A DNA stretch of 64,000 nt from NCBI GenBank assembly GCA_017437045.1, contig JAFSBY010000015.1, forward strand, positions 1 through 64,000. The letters are read 5' to 3'. Of the stretch, positions 34,485 to 43,328 are shown one piece after another. The position numbers and the translations under genes were made by a program. The stretch comes from Alistipes sp. GTDB lineage: Bacteria; Bacteroidota; Bacteroidia; Bacteroidales; Rikenellaceae. Under the pieces are notes generated by a model. That model searched no databases and was not told the DNA's origin. It saw nothing but the letters and a program-made list of their open reading frames with translations. Positions within the stretch are counted from its first letter, which is position 1; each line of letters starts with the position of its first letter.

Positions 34485-35936
34485 ATGAAATACGATGTAT
34501 TTATTTCTTGCAAAAGTGAAGATTATAAGTTTGCTCGGCAAATTTATAACTTTCTAACAGGCCCGGAATTAAACTATAAAGTATTTCTTGCCGATGCGGA
34601 ACTGCGTAAAAAAGGAAAGACCTTTTATGGTAAAGTGATCGATGCTGCGCTGGAAGCATCCGATCATCTTATTTTGTTTGCATCTAAGGTAGAGTATGTT
34701 ACTACCGAGTACGTGGAGAATGAGTGGCGTCTATTTTTGGAAGAGCAACGTTCCGGCAATAAAAAAGGTAATATTGTCACAATCTTGAAAGGCGTTGATA
34801 CCAAATCTCTGCCGATTAGTTTAAGACACATTCAGTCGATTCCGTTTGACGAATATAAGTCGGTTATAGATTTTCTGCCTAAATTTGAAGAGGGAGACGA
34901 GGCTTTGGGGCATCGGGAGTCCGATGATGAATCTGCCGAGCTTACTCCTCCCACACCTCCCACTCCTTCAACCCCAAGCCTGAAAAAATGGTTGTGGATG
35001 GTGGCTGCGTTGCTGTTGATTGTGGGTGGTATTTTTGGCGGACGTGCTATTAAAAGCCGTGTGGATGAGTTGCAGTTTGTTCGAGATAGTCTAAAACAGG
35101 CCCAACTCTATCAAGACAGCCTCGAATATGTGCAAGCCGAACGTGCTGCCTTTGTCAAGGATAGCACCGACAAAGCCAATGCCGCTGCTCGAAAGGCAGA
35201 AGCGAATCGTTTGGCCAAAGAGAAAGCAGAAAAGGAAGAAGCAGAACAAGAACGATTAGCGGCTGAAAAGGCTGAACGCGAGCGTCTTGCAGCCGAACAA
35301 GCCGCCCAAGAGAAGGCCGAAAAGGAGCGTCGTGAGCGCGAAGCGCGTGAGGAAGCCGAAAAGGCGGAACGCGAACGGTTGGCTCGCGAAGCTGCGAATA
35401 AAACCTACAAAGTCGGCGACTACTACAATGTCAATGGCAAAGAGGGCGTGGTCTTCTATGTGGATGAAACAGGCAAGCATGGGAAAATTGTTAGCATGAC
35501 GCAATCGAGTGAAATATTGCAATGGTCATCTAATAAGAACGAACAAAAACAGCTGATCGGAGCCTCCAGTAAGACGAATGGCGCAGCCAATATGCAAGCC
35601 GTCCAGCAACGCCCGAATTGGCGCACAGACTATCCTGCCTTTGCCTGGTGTGCTCGGCTGGGTTCGGGGTGGTATCTGCCCGCTATCGAGGAGCTAAAGT
35701 TGTTTACACTGAACGACAGCGTACACGACGCTGTAAATCGTACTTTAGCGGCCAAAGGGGGTACGAAATTACCCAACAAGGGAGATCTCGGTAAATACTA
35801 TTGGTCTTCGACGGAGTATGATTATCAATACTCTGATGGTGCGTTCTGCGCGTGGCTTGTCGATATGCGCAGTGGCAACACCGGCTACTACGATAGGAGC
35901 TTCGACAACTATGTGCGCGCCGTGTCCGCTTTTTAA
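34485..35936 (+). CDS. TIR domain / transmembrane / coiled-coil / C-type-lectin-like protein
   Basis: The 483-residue protein has four parts. Residues 1-135 form a TIR domain (opening MKYDVFISCKSEDY; conserved ENEW with Glu80 in the position of the catalytic Glu of NADase TIRs). A Pro/Thr-rich linker spans 150-165 and one membrane helix spans about 168-187. A long charged coiled coil rich in Ala, Glu, Lys and Arg covers about 195-305. The C-terminal domain (306-483) is of the DUF1566/FISUMP, C-type-lectin-like kind, with GSGWYLPAIEEL, YYWSSTEYD and a final NYVRAVSAF. With the N-terminus inside, the lectin-like domain would face the periplasm or exterior. Base composition is AT-richer than around it. 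The gene has its own promoter and stands alone. A signalling or defence role is inference. Confidence 0.75.
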   Translation: MKYDVFISCKSEDYKFARQIYNFLTGPELNYKVFLADAELRKKGKTFYGKVIDAALEASDHLILFASKVEYVTTEYVENEWRLFLEEQRSGNKKGNIVTILKGVDTKSLPISLRHIQSIPFDEYKSVIDFLPKFEEGDEALGHRESDDESAELTPPTPPTPSTPSLKKWLWMVAALLLIVGGIFGGRAIKSRVDELQFVRDSLKQAQLYQDSLEYVQAERAAFVKDSTDKANAAARKAEANRLAKEKAEKEEAEQERLAAEKAERERLAAEQAAQEKAEKERREREAREEAEKAERERLAREAANKTYKVGDYYNVNGKEGVVFYVDETGKHGKIVSMTQSSEILQWSSNKNEQKQLIGASSKTNGAANMQAVQQRPNWRTDYPAFAWCARLGSGWYLPAIEELKLFTLNDSVHDAVNRTLAAKGGTKLPNKGDLGKYYWSSTEYDYQYSDGAFCAWLVDMRSGNTGYYDRSFDNYVRAVSAF

Positions 35937-35994
35937 TCTTTAGGCTTTTAGCTTTTTGCGCAACGTTATTTAGGCCGGTAACAACTCCCAATAC

Positions 35995-36030
35995 AAAAAG
36001 GGCCTCCGAATGCTCGGAAGCCCTTTTTTC
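35995..36030. terminator. Bidirectional terminator between the TIR gene and rpmA
   Basis: GGGCcTCCGA pairs with TCGGAaGCCC around ATGC, with an A run before and a T run after, so it can serve both converging genes. Confidence 0.85.
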
Positions 36031-36047
36031 TTGGATCGTGCGTGCGC

Positions 36048-36308
36048 TTACTCAGCCAGCGGAGTAACGCTCACGTAGGACTTGTTCTCACCCTTCTTGC
36101 AGAACGTTACCGTTCCGTCAACCAGGGCAAACAACGTGTGGTCCTTACCCATACCTACGTTCTCACCTGCGTTGTGAACCGTACCACGCTGGCGAACGAT
36201 GATGTTGCCGGCCTTAGCGAACTGACCACCGAACAACTTGATACCGAGTCGCTTGCTCTCCGACTCACGGCCGTTCTTCGAACTACCTACACCTTTCTTG
36301 TGTGCCAT
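36048..36308 (-). CDS. rpmA: 50S ribosomal protein L27
   Basis: The 86-residue protein matches L27 throughout: [18 protein letters not shown] at the start (no extra cleaved extension), the conserved NIIVRQRGT segment and the [12 protein letters not shown] motif. L27 lies near the peptidyl transferase centre of the large subunit. It follows rplU by 24 bases, as in most bacteria, and ends at a strong terminator. Confidence 0.97.
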   Translation of the reverse strand: MAHKKGVGSSKNGRESESKRLGIKLFGGQFAKAGNIIVRQRGTVHNAGENVGMGKDHTLFALVDGTVTFCKKGENKSYVSVTPLAE

Positions 36309-36332
36309 TCTTCTTCAGTTTTTTAAGGTTAA

Positions 36333-36644
36333 TTACGCAACAATCTCCTCAACGAGAATCTGGGTCAGGTACTGGCGGTGGCCATTACACTTCTGGTAAC
36401 CCGTTCTACGCTTCTTCTTGAAGACCAGGACCTTGTCGTCCTTCAGGTGCTTCAGGATCTTGCACTTTACCGAGGCGCCTTCTACAACAGGTGCACCTAC
36501 TTTTACCTGACCGTCGTTCTCTGCGAGCAGGACCTTGTCGAAACTTACGGACGAATCTACCTCGCCCTGGAGACGGTGAACATAAAGTTTCCGACCTTTC
36601 TCAGCCTTGAATTGCTGACCTGCAATCTCTACAATAACGTACAT
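36333..36644 (-). CDS. rplU: 50S ribosomal protein L21
   Basis: The 103-residue protein starts [17 protein letters not shown] and ends with the family pattern [18 protein letters not shown]. It binds 23S rRNA in the large subunit. The frame is open far upstream, but only this start gives the L21 N-terminus and it lies 40 bases behind a good promoter. It forms an operon with rpmA. Confidence 0.97.
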   Translation of the reverse strand: MYVIVEIAGQQFKAEKGRKLYVHRLQGEVDSSVSFDKVLLAENDGQVKVGAPVVEGASVKCKILKHLKDDKVLVFKKKRRTGYQKCNGHRQYLTQILVEEIVA

Positions 36645-36684
36645 TGAATAATTGTTTGTTGTGCGCAATGCGCATTTTGGACTG

Positions 36685-36716
36685 CAAATATAGACCATAT
36701 TTTGCGGATAAACAAA
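36685..36716 (-). promoter_or_regulatory. Promoter for rplU-rpmA
   Basis: On the minus strand TTTG (36713-36716) and TATATTTG (36685-36692) are 20 bases apart, a full consensus match. Confidence 0.7.
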
Positions 36717-36794
36717 TAAACCATAAACTTTTTTCTGCTGAAGGGGTTTGGCACGGTTTTGGGCTGACCTCCACCCCGACACAATGAGCTTCCG

Positions 36795-37157
36795 ATGGCG
36801 TGCATCCTGATCTACTCCGAAGAGGGCCTTTGGGCAACCCTGATCGAGACGATTCTCTCCGAGCAGGGGATTGAACTCGCTGTAGCGCGAAATCCGGAGC
36901 AGTTGCGCCGTATGACCGTCTCGCGCAGCTACGAGGTCGTGATCATCGTGGGCGTGGGGCTTTTGCGTCGGGGTGAGGGGTGGTTGCTGCGGCTGCGTCC
37001 CTACCGCCTGCGTCCGCCGGAAATCTATTTGGTGGCTTGGCAGCATGGGGAGCAGACCGTGCTGGGGATGCTCGAGTGTGGCGTAGATCAATACATGACC
37101 CTGCCGCTCCATCCCGGGCGGTTGCGGGCCAAGGTGATGCAGGCATTGGCAGAATGA
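36795..37157 (+). CDS. Degenerate response-regulator receiver domain
   Basis: The 120-residue single-domain protein follows the receiver fold: a first strand [11 protein letters not shown], a central strand EVVIIVGVG, a late strand IYLVAW and a C-terminal [16 protein letters not shown], like the usual K-P-F...L segment. The phosphoacceptor Asp is missing (Gly/Val in that strand) and the conserved Lys is replaced by Leu, so phosphorylation is unlikely. It overlaps the next gene by four bases. It may act as a protein-interaction module for the two membrane proteins encoded after it. Confidence 0.6.
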   Translation: MACILIYSEEGLWATLIETILSEQGIELAVARNPEQLRRMTVSRSYEVVIIVGVGLLRRGEGWLLRLRPYRLRPPEIYLVAWQHGEQTVLGMLECGVDQYMTLPLHPGRLRAKVMQALAE

Positions 37158-38104
37158 TTCAGATACCTTATATATGTTATAGTATAGTGGTTGGCCTGTT
37201 GCTGCTCCGGCTGCTCGGCAAAATCGCCTATACGGCCTGCTTGCGCCGACAGCAGCGTGGTCTGGATGAGGTGGCGCGGCGGGTGGTGGCTCGGTGGATG
37301 GCCCGGCCGTGGATCGCGGAGGAGGAGCGGTTGCTGTTGCCATTTTCGCGATCTTCGGTCGATCGGATGCGCCTTGCCGAGACCCTTTCGCGGTTGATTT
37401 CGGCCACCTATGGGGCTGATCGTACCACCTTGCAGATGATCGTTCGGGCCTATGGCTTGGAGCGGTATCTGCTCCGGCGTGCCCGACGATCGCGGGGCTT
37501 GCGTCGTGCCTGCTGCTTGCGTTTGTTGGCGGATCTGCCCCTCGGAGAGCGAGCCATGGCGGAGGTGGCGCGCTATCGGATGGATCGGCAGCGGGAGGTG
37601 CGCTTTGCCGCGTTGCTCGTGCAATTGGCCGCACAACCCGAGCAGATGTTGCGCCTGGTGGCCGAATACGACGAGCCGATGCGGGGTGCGGAGATAGCCG
37701 AGATACTCCATTTGTTGCGTCGGGGAGCGTTGCCAATCGCCTATCAGCCGCTTTTAGCGGCCTCCAATGAGAATTTGAACCGCATCGGGTTCGCGTTAGT
37801 CGTACAGTTTGGCATCGAACAGGCCGAGCCGGAGTTGTTGCGCCTGGTGGCCCGCACGGGGCGAGTGGGCGTGCGAGCCCTCTATGTGTTGGCGGCCCTG
37901 CATCGCCCGATGCAGCGACGGGTAGTGATCCTGCGCATTCGCCGCCTGTCGCCCGCCGAACGACGCTCGCTGCTGCGCTATATGGTCAGCCAGGAGTACA
38001 CGGCCGAGCAGTTGCGATCGCTCTTTGGCGCGGTCGAAAGTCCCTATTCGGAACGCTTGGTCGCCTCCTATAAACGTTCGTTGGTATGTCTGAAATCCTC
38101 TTGA
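37154..38104 (+). CDS. Membrane-anchored helical-repeat (HEAT-like) protein
   Basis: The 316-residue protein has one N-terminal membrane segment (about 4-22) and then a long, almost wholly helical, Arg- and Leu-rich region with repeating pairs of helices (for example [18 protein letters not shown] and [19 protein letters not shown]). That pattern is HEAT-like. No catalytic motif is visible. It overlaps its neighbours on both sides (ATGA at 37154 and 19 bases at 38086), so all three genes are coupled. The function is not known; scaffolding of a glycosyltransferase complex is a guess from context. Confidence 0.55.
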   Translation: MIQIPYICYSIVVGLLLLRLLGKIAYTACLRRQQRGLDEVARRVVARWMARPWIAEEERLLLPFSRSSVDRMRLAETLSRLISATYGADRTTLQMIVRAYGLERYLLRRARRSRGLRRACCLRLLADLPLGERAMAEVARYRMDRQREVRFAALLVQLAAQPEQMLRLVAEYDEPMRGAEIAEILHLLRRGALPIAYQPLLAASNENLNRIGFALVVQFGIEQAEPELLRLVARTGRVGVRALYVLAALHRPMQRRVVILRIRRLSPAERRSLLRYMVSQEYTAEQLRSLFGAVESPYSERLVASYKRSLVCLKSS

Positions 38105-38940
38105 TCGGTCTGATCGTTTTCGTGTTGTTGTCGGTGGGCTATCTGTGGATGGCGGCGCACGATCATCTTCGACGTCGATGGCTGCGGTTGCAGCACGGTG
38201 TGTTGTATGATGCCATCGAGCAGATCGGCATCTCGGCCTTGGTCGTCGATCGCTGCACATTGCAACGGCTTGATGCGCTGCTGGCGGTGGAGTATCCCCG
38301 CTATGAGGTGATCTTGACGCTCCGTCGAGCGCGTGATCCGATCCTCTTCGAGGAATTGCTCGATCGCTTTCGGCTGATTCGGGTCGAGTATACACCGAGT
38401 GGTGAGTTGCCCGTAGCGGGCGTAGTGGGGCTCTATCGTTCGCGTAAACGTCGCTTTCGGCGGTTGGTGCTGCTGGATGTAGAGCCTCGTCTCGCACGCA
38501 ACGAACGGTTGAACGCGGCGGCCGATGTGGCTACCTATGAATATCTGTTGCCGATTCCATCGGGTGCGACGCTGCGAGTGGGAGCTGTGGAGGGGTTGGC
38601 CTGTGCGGTGGATCGCTTGCAAGGGGTCTCGTTCGATCGGCTTCGCTCGTGGATTGGGCTTCCGGCACGACTTGAGGTGCGCGCATCGGTGGTGGCGGCC
38701 GGTGGCTTTCGACGGTTGCCACGGCTGTGGTCGGGGAGGTGGCTCCCCGGGCCGATTTTTAGCTCGCCGGCCGCTCGGTGGCGATGGATACGTCTGCTGG
38801 GACGGATATGCGGAATAGGGGTGCTGGCGGCTCTCTGGCTGGCCGATTCGAGGACTTGGTGGTCGGTGGCGGCTGTCGGAGTGACCTTTTTGTGGGTCGA
38901 AGTTGTGCAAATTCGCCTTCGGCAGTTGGCTCGATTCTAA
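38086..38940 (+). CDS. Membrane protein resembling a reduced family 2 glycosyltransferase
   Basis: The 284-residue protein has an N-terminal membrane helix (about 3-22), a soluble part and two helices near the C-terminus (about 238-255 and 258-276). The segment ISALVVDRCTLQRLDALLAV followed by YPRYEVILTLRRARDP recalls the first strand-helix-strand of GT2 enzymes, but the DxD motif and the Q/RxxRW motif are not found. It may be an inactive or highly diverged member. It is the last gene of the receiver / helical-repeat / membrane operon. Confidence 0.45.
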   Translation: MSEILLIGLIVFVLLSVGYLWMAAHDHLRRRWLRLQHGVLYDAIEQIGISALVVDRCTLQRLDALLAVEYPRYEVILTLRRARDPILFEELLDRFRLIRVEYTPSGELPVAGVVGLYRSRKRRFRRLVLLDVEPRLARNERLNAAADVATYEYLLPIPSGATLRVGAVEGLACAVDRLQGVSFDRLRSWIGLPARLEVRASVVAAGGFRRLPRLWSGRWLPGPIFSSPAARWRWIRLLGRICGIGVLAALWLADSRTWWSVAAVGVTFLWVEVVQIRLRQLARF

Positions 38941-39022
38941 AATGATTGGCCGATATGGGGTGTTTTGTGGGGGAAATCGGACTAAATGGAAAAGATTTGT
39001 GAAAATATTTGTGCGAAAAACG

Positions 39023-39051
39023 TTGTTATTCTAAAATTTTTCTTAACTTTA
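39023..39051 (+). promoter_or_regulatory. Probable promoter for cysQ
   Basis: TTG at 39023-39025 and TAACTTTA at 39044-39051 are 18 bases apart. This supports the start at 39091 over earlier in-frame ATGs at 38986 and 39064. Confidence 0.45.
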
Positions 39052-39090
39052 CTACACGAACAGATGAGATACCAAAATTGCGCTGTTATC

Positions 39091-39936
39091 ATGAGCAATC
39101 GAGAGATTTTGGAAATGTTGCTTCCGGCTATGGTGAATGCGGCGGTGCGTGCAGGTGCAGCCATTATGCAGATCCATGGTCATAAGGATGACTACGATAT
39201 TAGCCTCAAAAGCGATAAAACCCCCATTACGATGGCCGATCGACAGGCCCACCGCGTCATTCGTGAGGCGTTGGGCTCGACGCGTATCCCGATCTTGAGC
39301 GAGGAGGGACGCGAGATGGGCTATGAGGAGCGTCGCAATTGGGAACTTTACTGGCTGGTTGATCCGCTGGATGGTACGGCTGAATTTATCGAAGGATATA
39401 ACGAATTTACGGTCAATATCGCCTTGATGGAGAATAACCAATGTGTCGGTGCGGTGATCTATGTGCCCTATTTTGAGAAGATCTACCTGGCCGGTAGCGG
39501 GTATGGTGCTTCGCTCAAGGAGGGGGTGGTGGCTACGGCCGATGCGGCTTGGAGTCTGGAGCAGATCCTGCAGGGATGCAAATCGCTGCCACTGGTCGAG
39601 CAGGCTCCGCACGACCACCTGCGTGTGGCTGTTTCGCGTCTGCATTACACGCCGGAGACCGAGGCGCATATCGACGCTTTGCGTCAGAAGTACCCCGATC
39701 TGGAGATTGTCGAGCAGGGTAGTTCGTATAAGTTTTGCATGTTGGCTGAAGGAACGATCGACTACTACGTGCGTACGTCGCGCACCTATGAGTGGGATAC
39801 GGCGGCCGGAGAGTTGATTCTCAGCGAAGCGGGTGGTTCGACCTGTGTGATGGCTGATGGCAGCCGATTGCGCTACAACGAGGAGGATCTGAGCAATCCT
39901 TGGTTTATCGGTCGGTCGCGCTTTAGCCCGATTTAG
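39091..39936 (+). CDS. cysQ: 3'(2'),5'-bisphosphate nucleotidase
   Basis: This enzyme hydrolyses PAP (adenosine 3',5'-bisphosphate) to AMP, removing a by-product of sulfate assimilation and sulfotransfer. The 281-residue protein has the inositol-monophosphatase-superfamily metal sites: the Glu pair in LSEEG (71-72), Asp91 and Asp94 in WLVDPLDGTAEF, and the late Asp in YEWDTAAGE. No partner gene lies next to it. Confidence 0.9.
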   Translation: MSNREILEMLLPAMVNAAVRAGAAIMQIHGHKDDYDISLKSDKTPITMADRQAHRVIREALGSTRIPILSEEGREMGYEERRNWELYWLVDPLDGTAEFIEGYNEFTVNIALMENNQCVGAVIYVPYFEKIYLAGSGYGASLKEGVVATADAAWSLEQILQGCKSLPLVEQAPHDHLRVAVSRLHYTPETEAHIDALRQKYPDLEIVEQGSSYKFCMLAEGTIDYYVRTSRTYEWDTAAGELILSEAGGSTCVMADGSRLRYNEEDLSNPWFIGRSRFSPI

Positions 39937-39982
39937 GAGTGAAATTTTTAGTGGGAATTGAATAAATAAAAAGTTCACAACC

Positions 39983-40052
39983 GAACGTATCTGACAAGAT
40001 GATTGCGGTGTTGCGCTCACCGATCCTTCCTTCACGCTTGTCGTATCCGTTC
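39983..40052. repeat. Gene-end hairpin repeat, copy C (short)
   Basis: GAACGTATCTGACAAG pairs with CTTGTCGTATCCGTTC with three mismatches. The interior keeps a GTGTTGCGCTCAC block similar to that of the longer copies but lacks their centre. Confidence 0.6.
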
Positions 40053-40058
40053 AAAAAA

Positions 40059-40087
40059 AGGGGGTGTCTGTGTTGCAGACATCCCCG
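40059..40087 (-). terminator. Terminator for the small Cys-rich membrane protein gene
   Basis: On the minus strand GGGGaTGTCTG pairs with CAGACAcCCCC and is followed by seven T. Confidence 0.85.
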
Positions 40088-40107
40088 AGCGGCTTTTTTT
40101 GGGGGGG

Positions 40108-40368
40108 CTACTTCTGCTCGATGTCGCAGGCTCCGCAGTTGCCCGAGCAGCCCTGCAAAGGGGATGCTCCCTCGGAGCAGGAGGCCGTACCATCCATCTC
40201 GCGGGTCTCTTGCACGGCGCATTTGATGCCCATGCGTTGCATATCTTTGTTGGTCGAGATTTCGGAGTCGATGTGGTGTCCTTTGAAGATGAGGGTCAGG
40301 GAGAGTCCTGCCACGAAAAAGCCAATCGCAGCCACCGAAATCAGGATTATGAGCAACCAATCTGCCAT
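40108..40368 (-). CDS. Small membrane protein with Cys-rich C-terminus
   Basis: The 86-residue protein has one N-terminal membrane helix (about 5-28), a middle part with NKDMQRMGIKCA that recurs in uncharacterised small Bacteroidota membrane proteins, and a tail with six Cys residues (C50, then C64, C74, C78, C81 region, CSGNCGACD). The Cys cluster could bind a metal or Fe-S cluster. It is divergent from trkA with overlapping promoter region and ends at a strong terminator. Function unknown. Confidence 0.65.
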   Translation of the reverse strand: MADWLLIILISVAAIGFFVAGLSLTLIFKGHHIDSEISTNKDMQRMGIKCAVQETREMDGTASCSEGASPLQGCSGNCGACDIEQK

Positions 40369-40392
40369 CTTTTCTCTTTTTTGAGGTATAAA

Positions 40393-40424
40393 TTTGTGCT
40401 TTCGCCTGCAAATTTATATATTTG
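40393..40424 (+). promoter_or_regulatory. Promoter for trkA
   Basis: TTTG at 40393-40396 and TATATTTG at 40417-40424 are 20 bases apart. On the other strand TAAATTTG (40409-40416) overlaps it and may serve the divergent small gene. Confidence 0.65.
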
Positions 40425-40480
40425 TCAGTTAAAATGCAAAAAAGGTGCCTTGAGATCAAGGTGCGTAAGCCTCTGATTGT

Positions 40481-41818
40481 ATGAAAATCGTCATTGCAGG
40501 TGCCGGAGAGATGGGTAGCCATCTGGCACGCATGTTAAGTGGTAACGGCCACGATATTACGGTCATTGATAACGAGCTGAAGCTGCTCGAGGAGGTGACC
40601 AACCTGGCCGATGTGATCACCGTGGAGGGTGATTCGACGACCGTAGCGGTGTTACGTCGCGCGGCGGTGCGTCGTTGTGACCTCTTCATTGCGGTCAACC
40701 ACGAGGAGAATGCCAATATCGTAGCTGCCATGTTGGCGAAAAAGTTGGGTGCCAAGAAGTCGATCGCCCGCATCGATAATAACGAATACCTCGAGCCGAA
40801 CAACAAAGAGATGTTCATCGACATGGGTATCGACTACCTCTTCTATCCCGAGAAGATCGCTGCCCGTGAGGTGATCAACCTGCTGGGCCACACCTCGACG
40901 ACCGAATTTGTCGATTTCTCGAGCGGTAAACTTGCCTTGGCGGTCTTCCGCCTGGAGCCTACCTCGCCGCTGATTGGTCATCCGCCGACCGGCTTCGATG
41001 AGGGTGAGACCCTGTCGTATCGTACGGTTGCTATTGCACGTGATGGCGCAACGATCATCCCCGATAGTGAGTCGCGCTTCGAGGAGGGCGATGTGGCCTA
41101 CGTCATTGCTCGTCAGGATGTGGTCGGCGAGGTGATGGAGTTCTCGGGCAGTTCGAATATCGAGGTCAAGAATCTGATGATCTTGGGCGGCTCGCGCATC
41201 GGTGTGCGCATTGCCATGGAGTTGCAGGAGGAGGTCAATATCAAGCTGATCGACTACAATGCCGAGAAGGCCTACCGCTTGGCGGAGTTGCTGGATAAGA
41301 CGCTGATCATCAACGAGGATGGTCGTAATACGGAGGCGATGCTCGAGGAGGGTATCTCGAATATGGATGCCTTTGTGGCCGTCACGGGTCGCAGCGAGAC
41401 CAATATTCTGGCTGCGATGTTGGCCAAGCGCATGGGGGTTAAAAAGGTGATCGCCGAGGTCGAAAATATGAACTATATCAACCTGGCCGAGTCGATGGGT
41501 ATCGACACGATCATCAATAAGAAGTTGGTGACCGCCTCGAATATCTTCCGCTTTACGATGTCTACCGATGTGCAGGCTATTAAGTGCCTGACGGGCAGCG
41601 ATGCCGAGGTGCTGGAGTTTATCGTCAAGCCCAATTCGCCCGCTACGAAGTCGCGCATCCGCGATCTGGGGCTGCCCTCGGATGTGATTATTGGCGGTGT
41701 GGTGCGCGGTGATAAGGTCTTTATTGCCGAGGGGAACACGGAGATCAATCCCTACGATCGTGTGGTGGTCTTTGCCATGCCGGCCTCGGTCGGAAAGGTG
41801 GGTTACTACTTTAATTAA
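40481..41818 (+). CDS. trkA: Trk potassium uptake system NAD-binding subunit
   Basis: The 445-residue cytosolic protein has two RCK units. Each is a Rossmann NAD-binding domain (GAGEMGSHLARML near 7; GGSRIGVRIAMEL near 238) followed by a TrkA-C domain. It gates the TrkH potassium channel in response to nucleotides. No trkH gene follows here. It begins a long run of closely spaced plus-strand genes reaching 47472. Confidence 0.93.
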   Translation: MKIVIAGAGEMGSHLARMLSGNGHDITVIDNELKLLEEVTNLADVITVEGDSTTVAVLRRAAVRRCDLFIAVNHEENANIVAAMLAKKLGAKKSIARIDNNEYLEPNNKEMFIDMGIDYLFYPEKIAAREVINLLGHTSTTEFVDFSSGKLALAVFRLEPTSPLIGHPPTGFDEGETLSYRTVAIARDGATIIPDSESRFEEGDVAYVIARQDVVGEVMEFSGSSNIEVKNLMILGGSRIGVRIAMELQEEVNIKLIDYNAEKAYRLAELLDKTLIINEDGRNTEAMLEEGISNMDAFVAVTGRSETNILAAMLAKRMGVKKVIAEVENMNYINLAESMGIDTIINKKLVTASNIFRFTMSTDVQAIKCLTGSDAEVLEFIVKPNSPATKSRIRDLGLPSDVIIGGVVRGDKVFIAEGNTEINPYDRVVVFAMPASVGKVGYYFN

Positions 41819-41843
41819 CGGAAGCAAACAAACGAAGAAACCG

Positions 41844-43316
41844 ATGTCTTTAACCAGTAAGCTGTTTCGTCTCTATTTAGACTATCGTCTGCGACGCATA
41901 GACCATTTTCGTCGCCACCCGCATGCCGTGCAGCAGGAGCAATTCCGGGCACGTCTGGCGGCCGGTCGTAAGACCGCCTTCGGACGCGATCACGGCCTGC
42001 AAGGGGTGCGCACGTTGGAACAATTCCAGCAGGCGGTGCCGACGACCGACTATGAGGGTTTCAAGGGCTATGTGGAGCGCATGTTGACCGGAGAACGATC
42101 GGTGACGGCTCCGGGGGTCGTCTCGTTCTATGCCCGCTCGTCGGGTACGACCTCCGACCGCAGTAAATATATCCCCATCACGCGCCACTCGATCCTGTGG
42201 AACCATACGTTGGGTATGCGCGATGTGGTGGCGATGTATCTGGATGCCTATCCTGCCTCGAAATTGCTTCAGGGCAAGACCCTTACGTTGGGCGGCTCGT
42301 GCATGATGGAGGGGAAGAATCTGGTGGGCGATCTGTCGGGTGTGCTGCTGCACGAAACGGCTCGTTGGGGCACTTCGTTGCGAGCACCGAAGATCGAGAC
42401 GGCGCTGTTGGCCGATTTCGAGCAGAAGATTGCTCGCATCGCGGCCGAGTGTACGTCGCAGCGCATTGCCGCCTTTGCCGGTGTGCCCTCGTGGAATTTG
42501 GAACTCATGCACGGCATCTTGCAATATACGGGCAAGAAGAATCTGCTGGAGGTGTGGCCCGATCTGGAGCTCTTCCTGCATGGCGGTGTGGAGTTTGCCC
42601 CCTACCGGCGTGCCTTTGAGGAGCTGATCCCCTCGGAGCAGATGCACTATTGGGAGAATTACAACGCCTCGGAGGGTTTCTTTGCTGCGCAGGATGATGC
42701 CTCGCGCGACGATATGTTGCTCATGCTCGACTACGGCACCTTCTATGAGTTCCGTGATGGGGATCGGATCGTGCCGCTCGAAGGCGTTGAGGTGGGCAAG
42801 ACCTACGCGATCATCATCACCTCGGACAACGGTCTGTGGCGTTACGAGATTGGCGATACGGTGACCTTCACCTCGACCGATCCCTATCGCATCCGCTTTG
42901 CCGGCCGTACGCGCCAATTCATCAATGTCTTTGGTGAGGAGCTGATCGTCGATAATGCCGACCGTGCGTTGGTCGAGGCGTGCCAAAAGACGGGTGCCGT
43001 GGTGCACGACTATTCGGTGGCCCCGATCTATATGTCGGTCGATCGGCAGGGTGCCCACGAGTGGATCATCGAGTTTGAGCAGCAGCCTGCCTCGATCGAG
43101 GCCTTCTCCGAGGAGCTGGATCGGGCACTGCGTGCGGTGAACTCGGATTACGATGCCAAGCGTCGTTCGACCATCGAGCGACAGCACCTGACCCTTGTCG
43201 AGCGGGGATTCTTCTTGCAGTGGATGCGGAGCCGCGGTAAGAATAAGGTGCCGCGTTTGGTGCAGGACCGTCGTGTGGCCGATGATATGCACAAGGAGTT
43301 GAGTAAGCAAAAATAA
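41844..43316 (+). CDS. GH3 superfamily acyl-acid-amido synthetase-like protein
   Basis: The 490-residue protein belongs to the GH3 (auxin-responsive promoter) family within the ANL adenylating superfamily. Visible motifs are SFYARSSGTTSDRSKYIP (P-loop-like adenylation motif, near 93-110), YNASEGFFA (near 275) and LWRYEIGDTVTF (near 332-343). Plant members join amino acids to jasmonate or auxin; bacterial members are common in Bacteroidota but substrates are unknown. It starts 25 bases after trkA and ends 12 before the kinase gene. Confidence 0.85.
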   Translation: MSLTSKLFRLYLDYRLRRIDHFRRHPHAVQQEQFRARLAAGRKTAFGRDHGLQGVRTLEQFQQAVPTTDYEGFKGYVERMLTGERSVTAPGVVSFYARSSGTTSDRSKYIPITRHSILWNHTLGMRDVVAMYLDAYPASKLLQGKTLTLGGSCMMEGKNLVGDLSGVLLHETARWGTSLRAPKIETALLADFEQKIARIAAECTSQRIAAFAGVPSWNLELMHGILQYTGKKNLLEVWPDLELFLHGGVEFAPYRRAFEELIPSEQMHYWENYNASEGFFAAQDDASRDDMLLMLDYGTFYEFRDGDRIVPLEGVEVGKTYAIIITSDNGLWRYEIGDTVTFTSTDPYRIRFAGRTRQFINVFGEELIVDNADRALVEACQKTGAVVHDYSVAPIYMSVDRQGAHEWIIEFEQQPASIEAFSEELDRALRAVNSDYDAKRRSTIERQHLTLVERGFFLQWMRSRGKNKVPRLVQDRRVADDMHKELSKQK

Positions 43317-43328
43317 CAGATAAACAAT

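Noticed and set aside
35800..35936. A diversity-generating retroelement targeting the TIR-lectin gene
   Set aside because: The C-terminal fold fits a target, but no reverse transcriptase and no nearby near-identical template repeat with A-specific changes were seen in the window.
36333..37736. A long minus-strand frame that would make rplU 467 codons
   Set aside because: Only the last 103 codons match L21; the rest is antisense to the next genes and crosses the promoter.
40000..40476. Plus-strand open frames opposite the small Cys-rich membrane protein
   Set aside because: They run through the terminator and promoter sequences and have no protein-like features; the minus-strand gene has signal-like topology, promoter and terminator.
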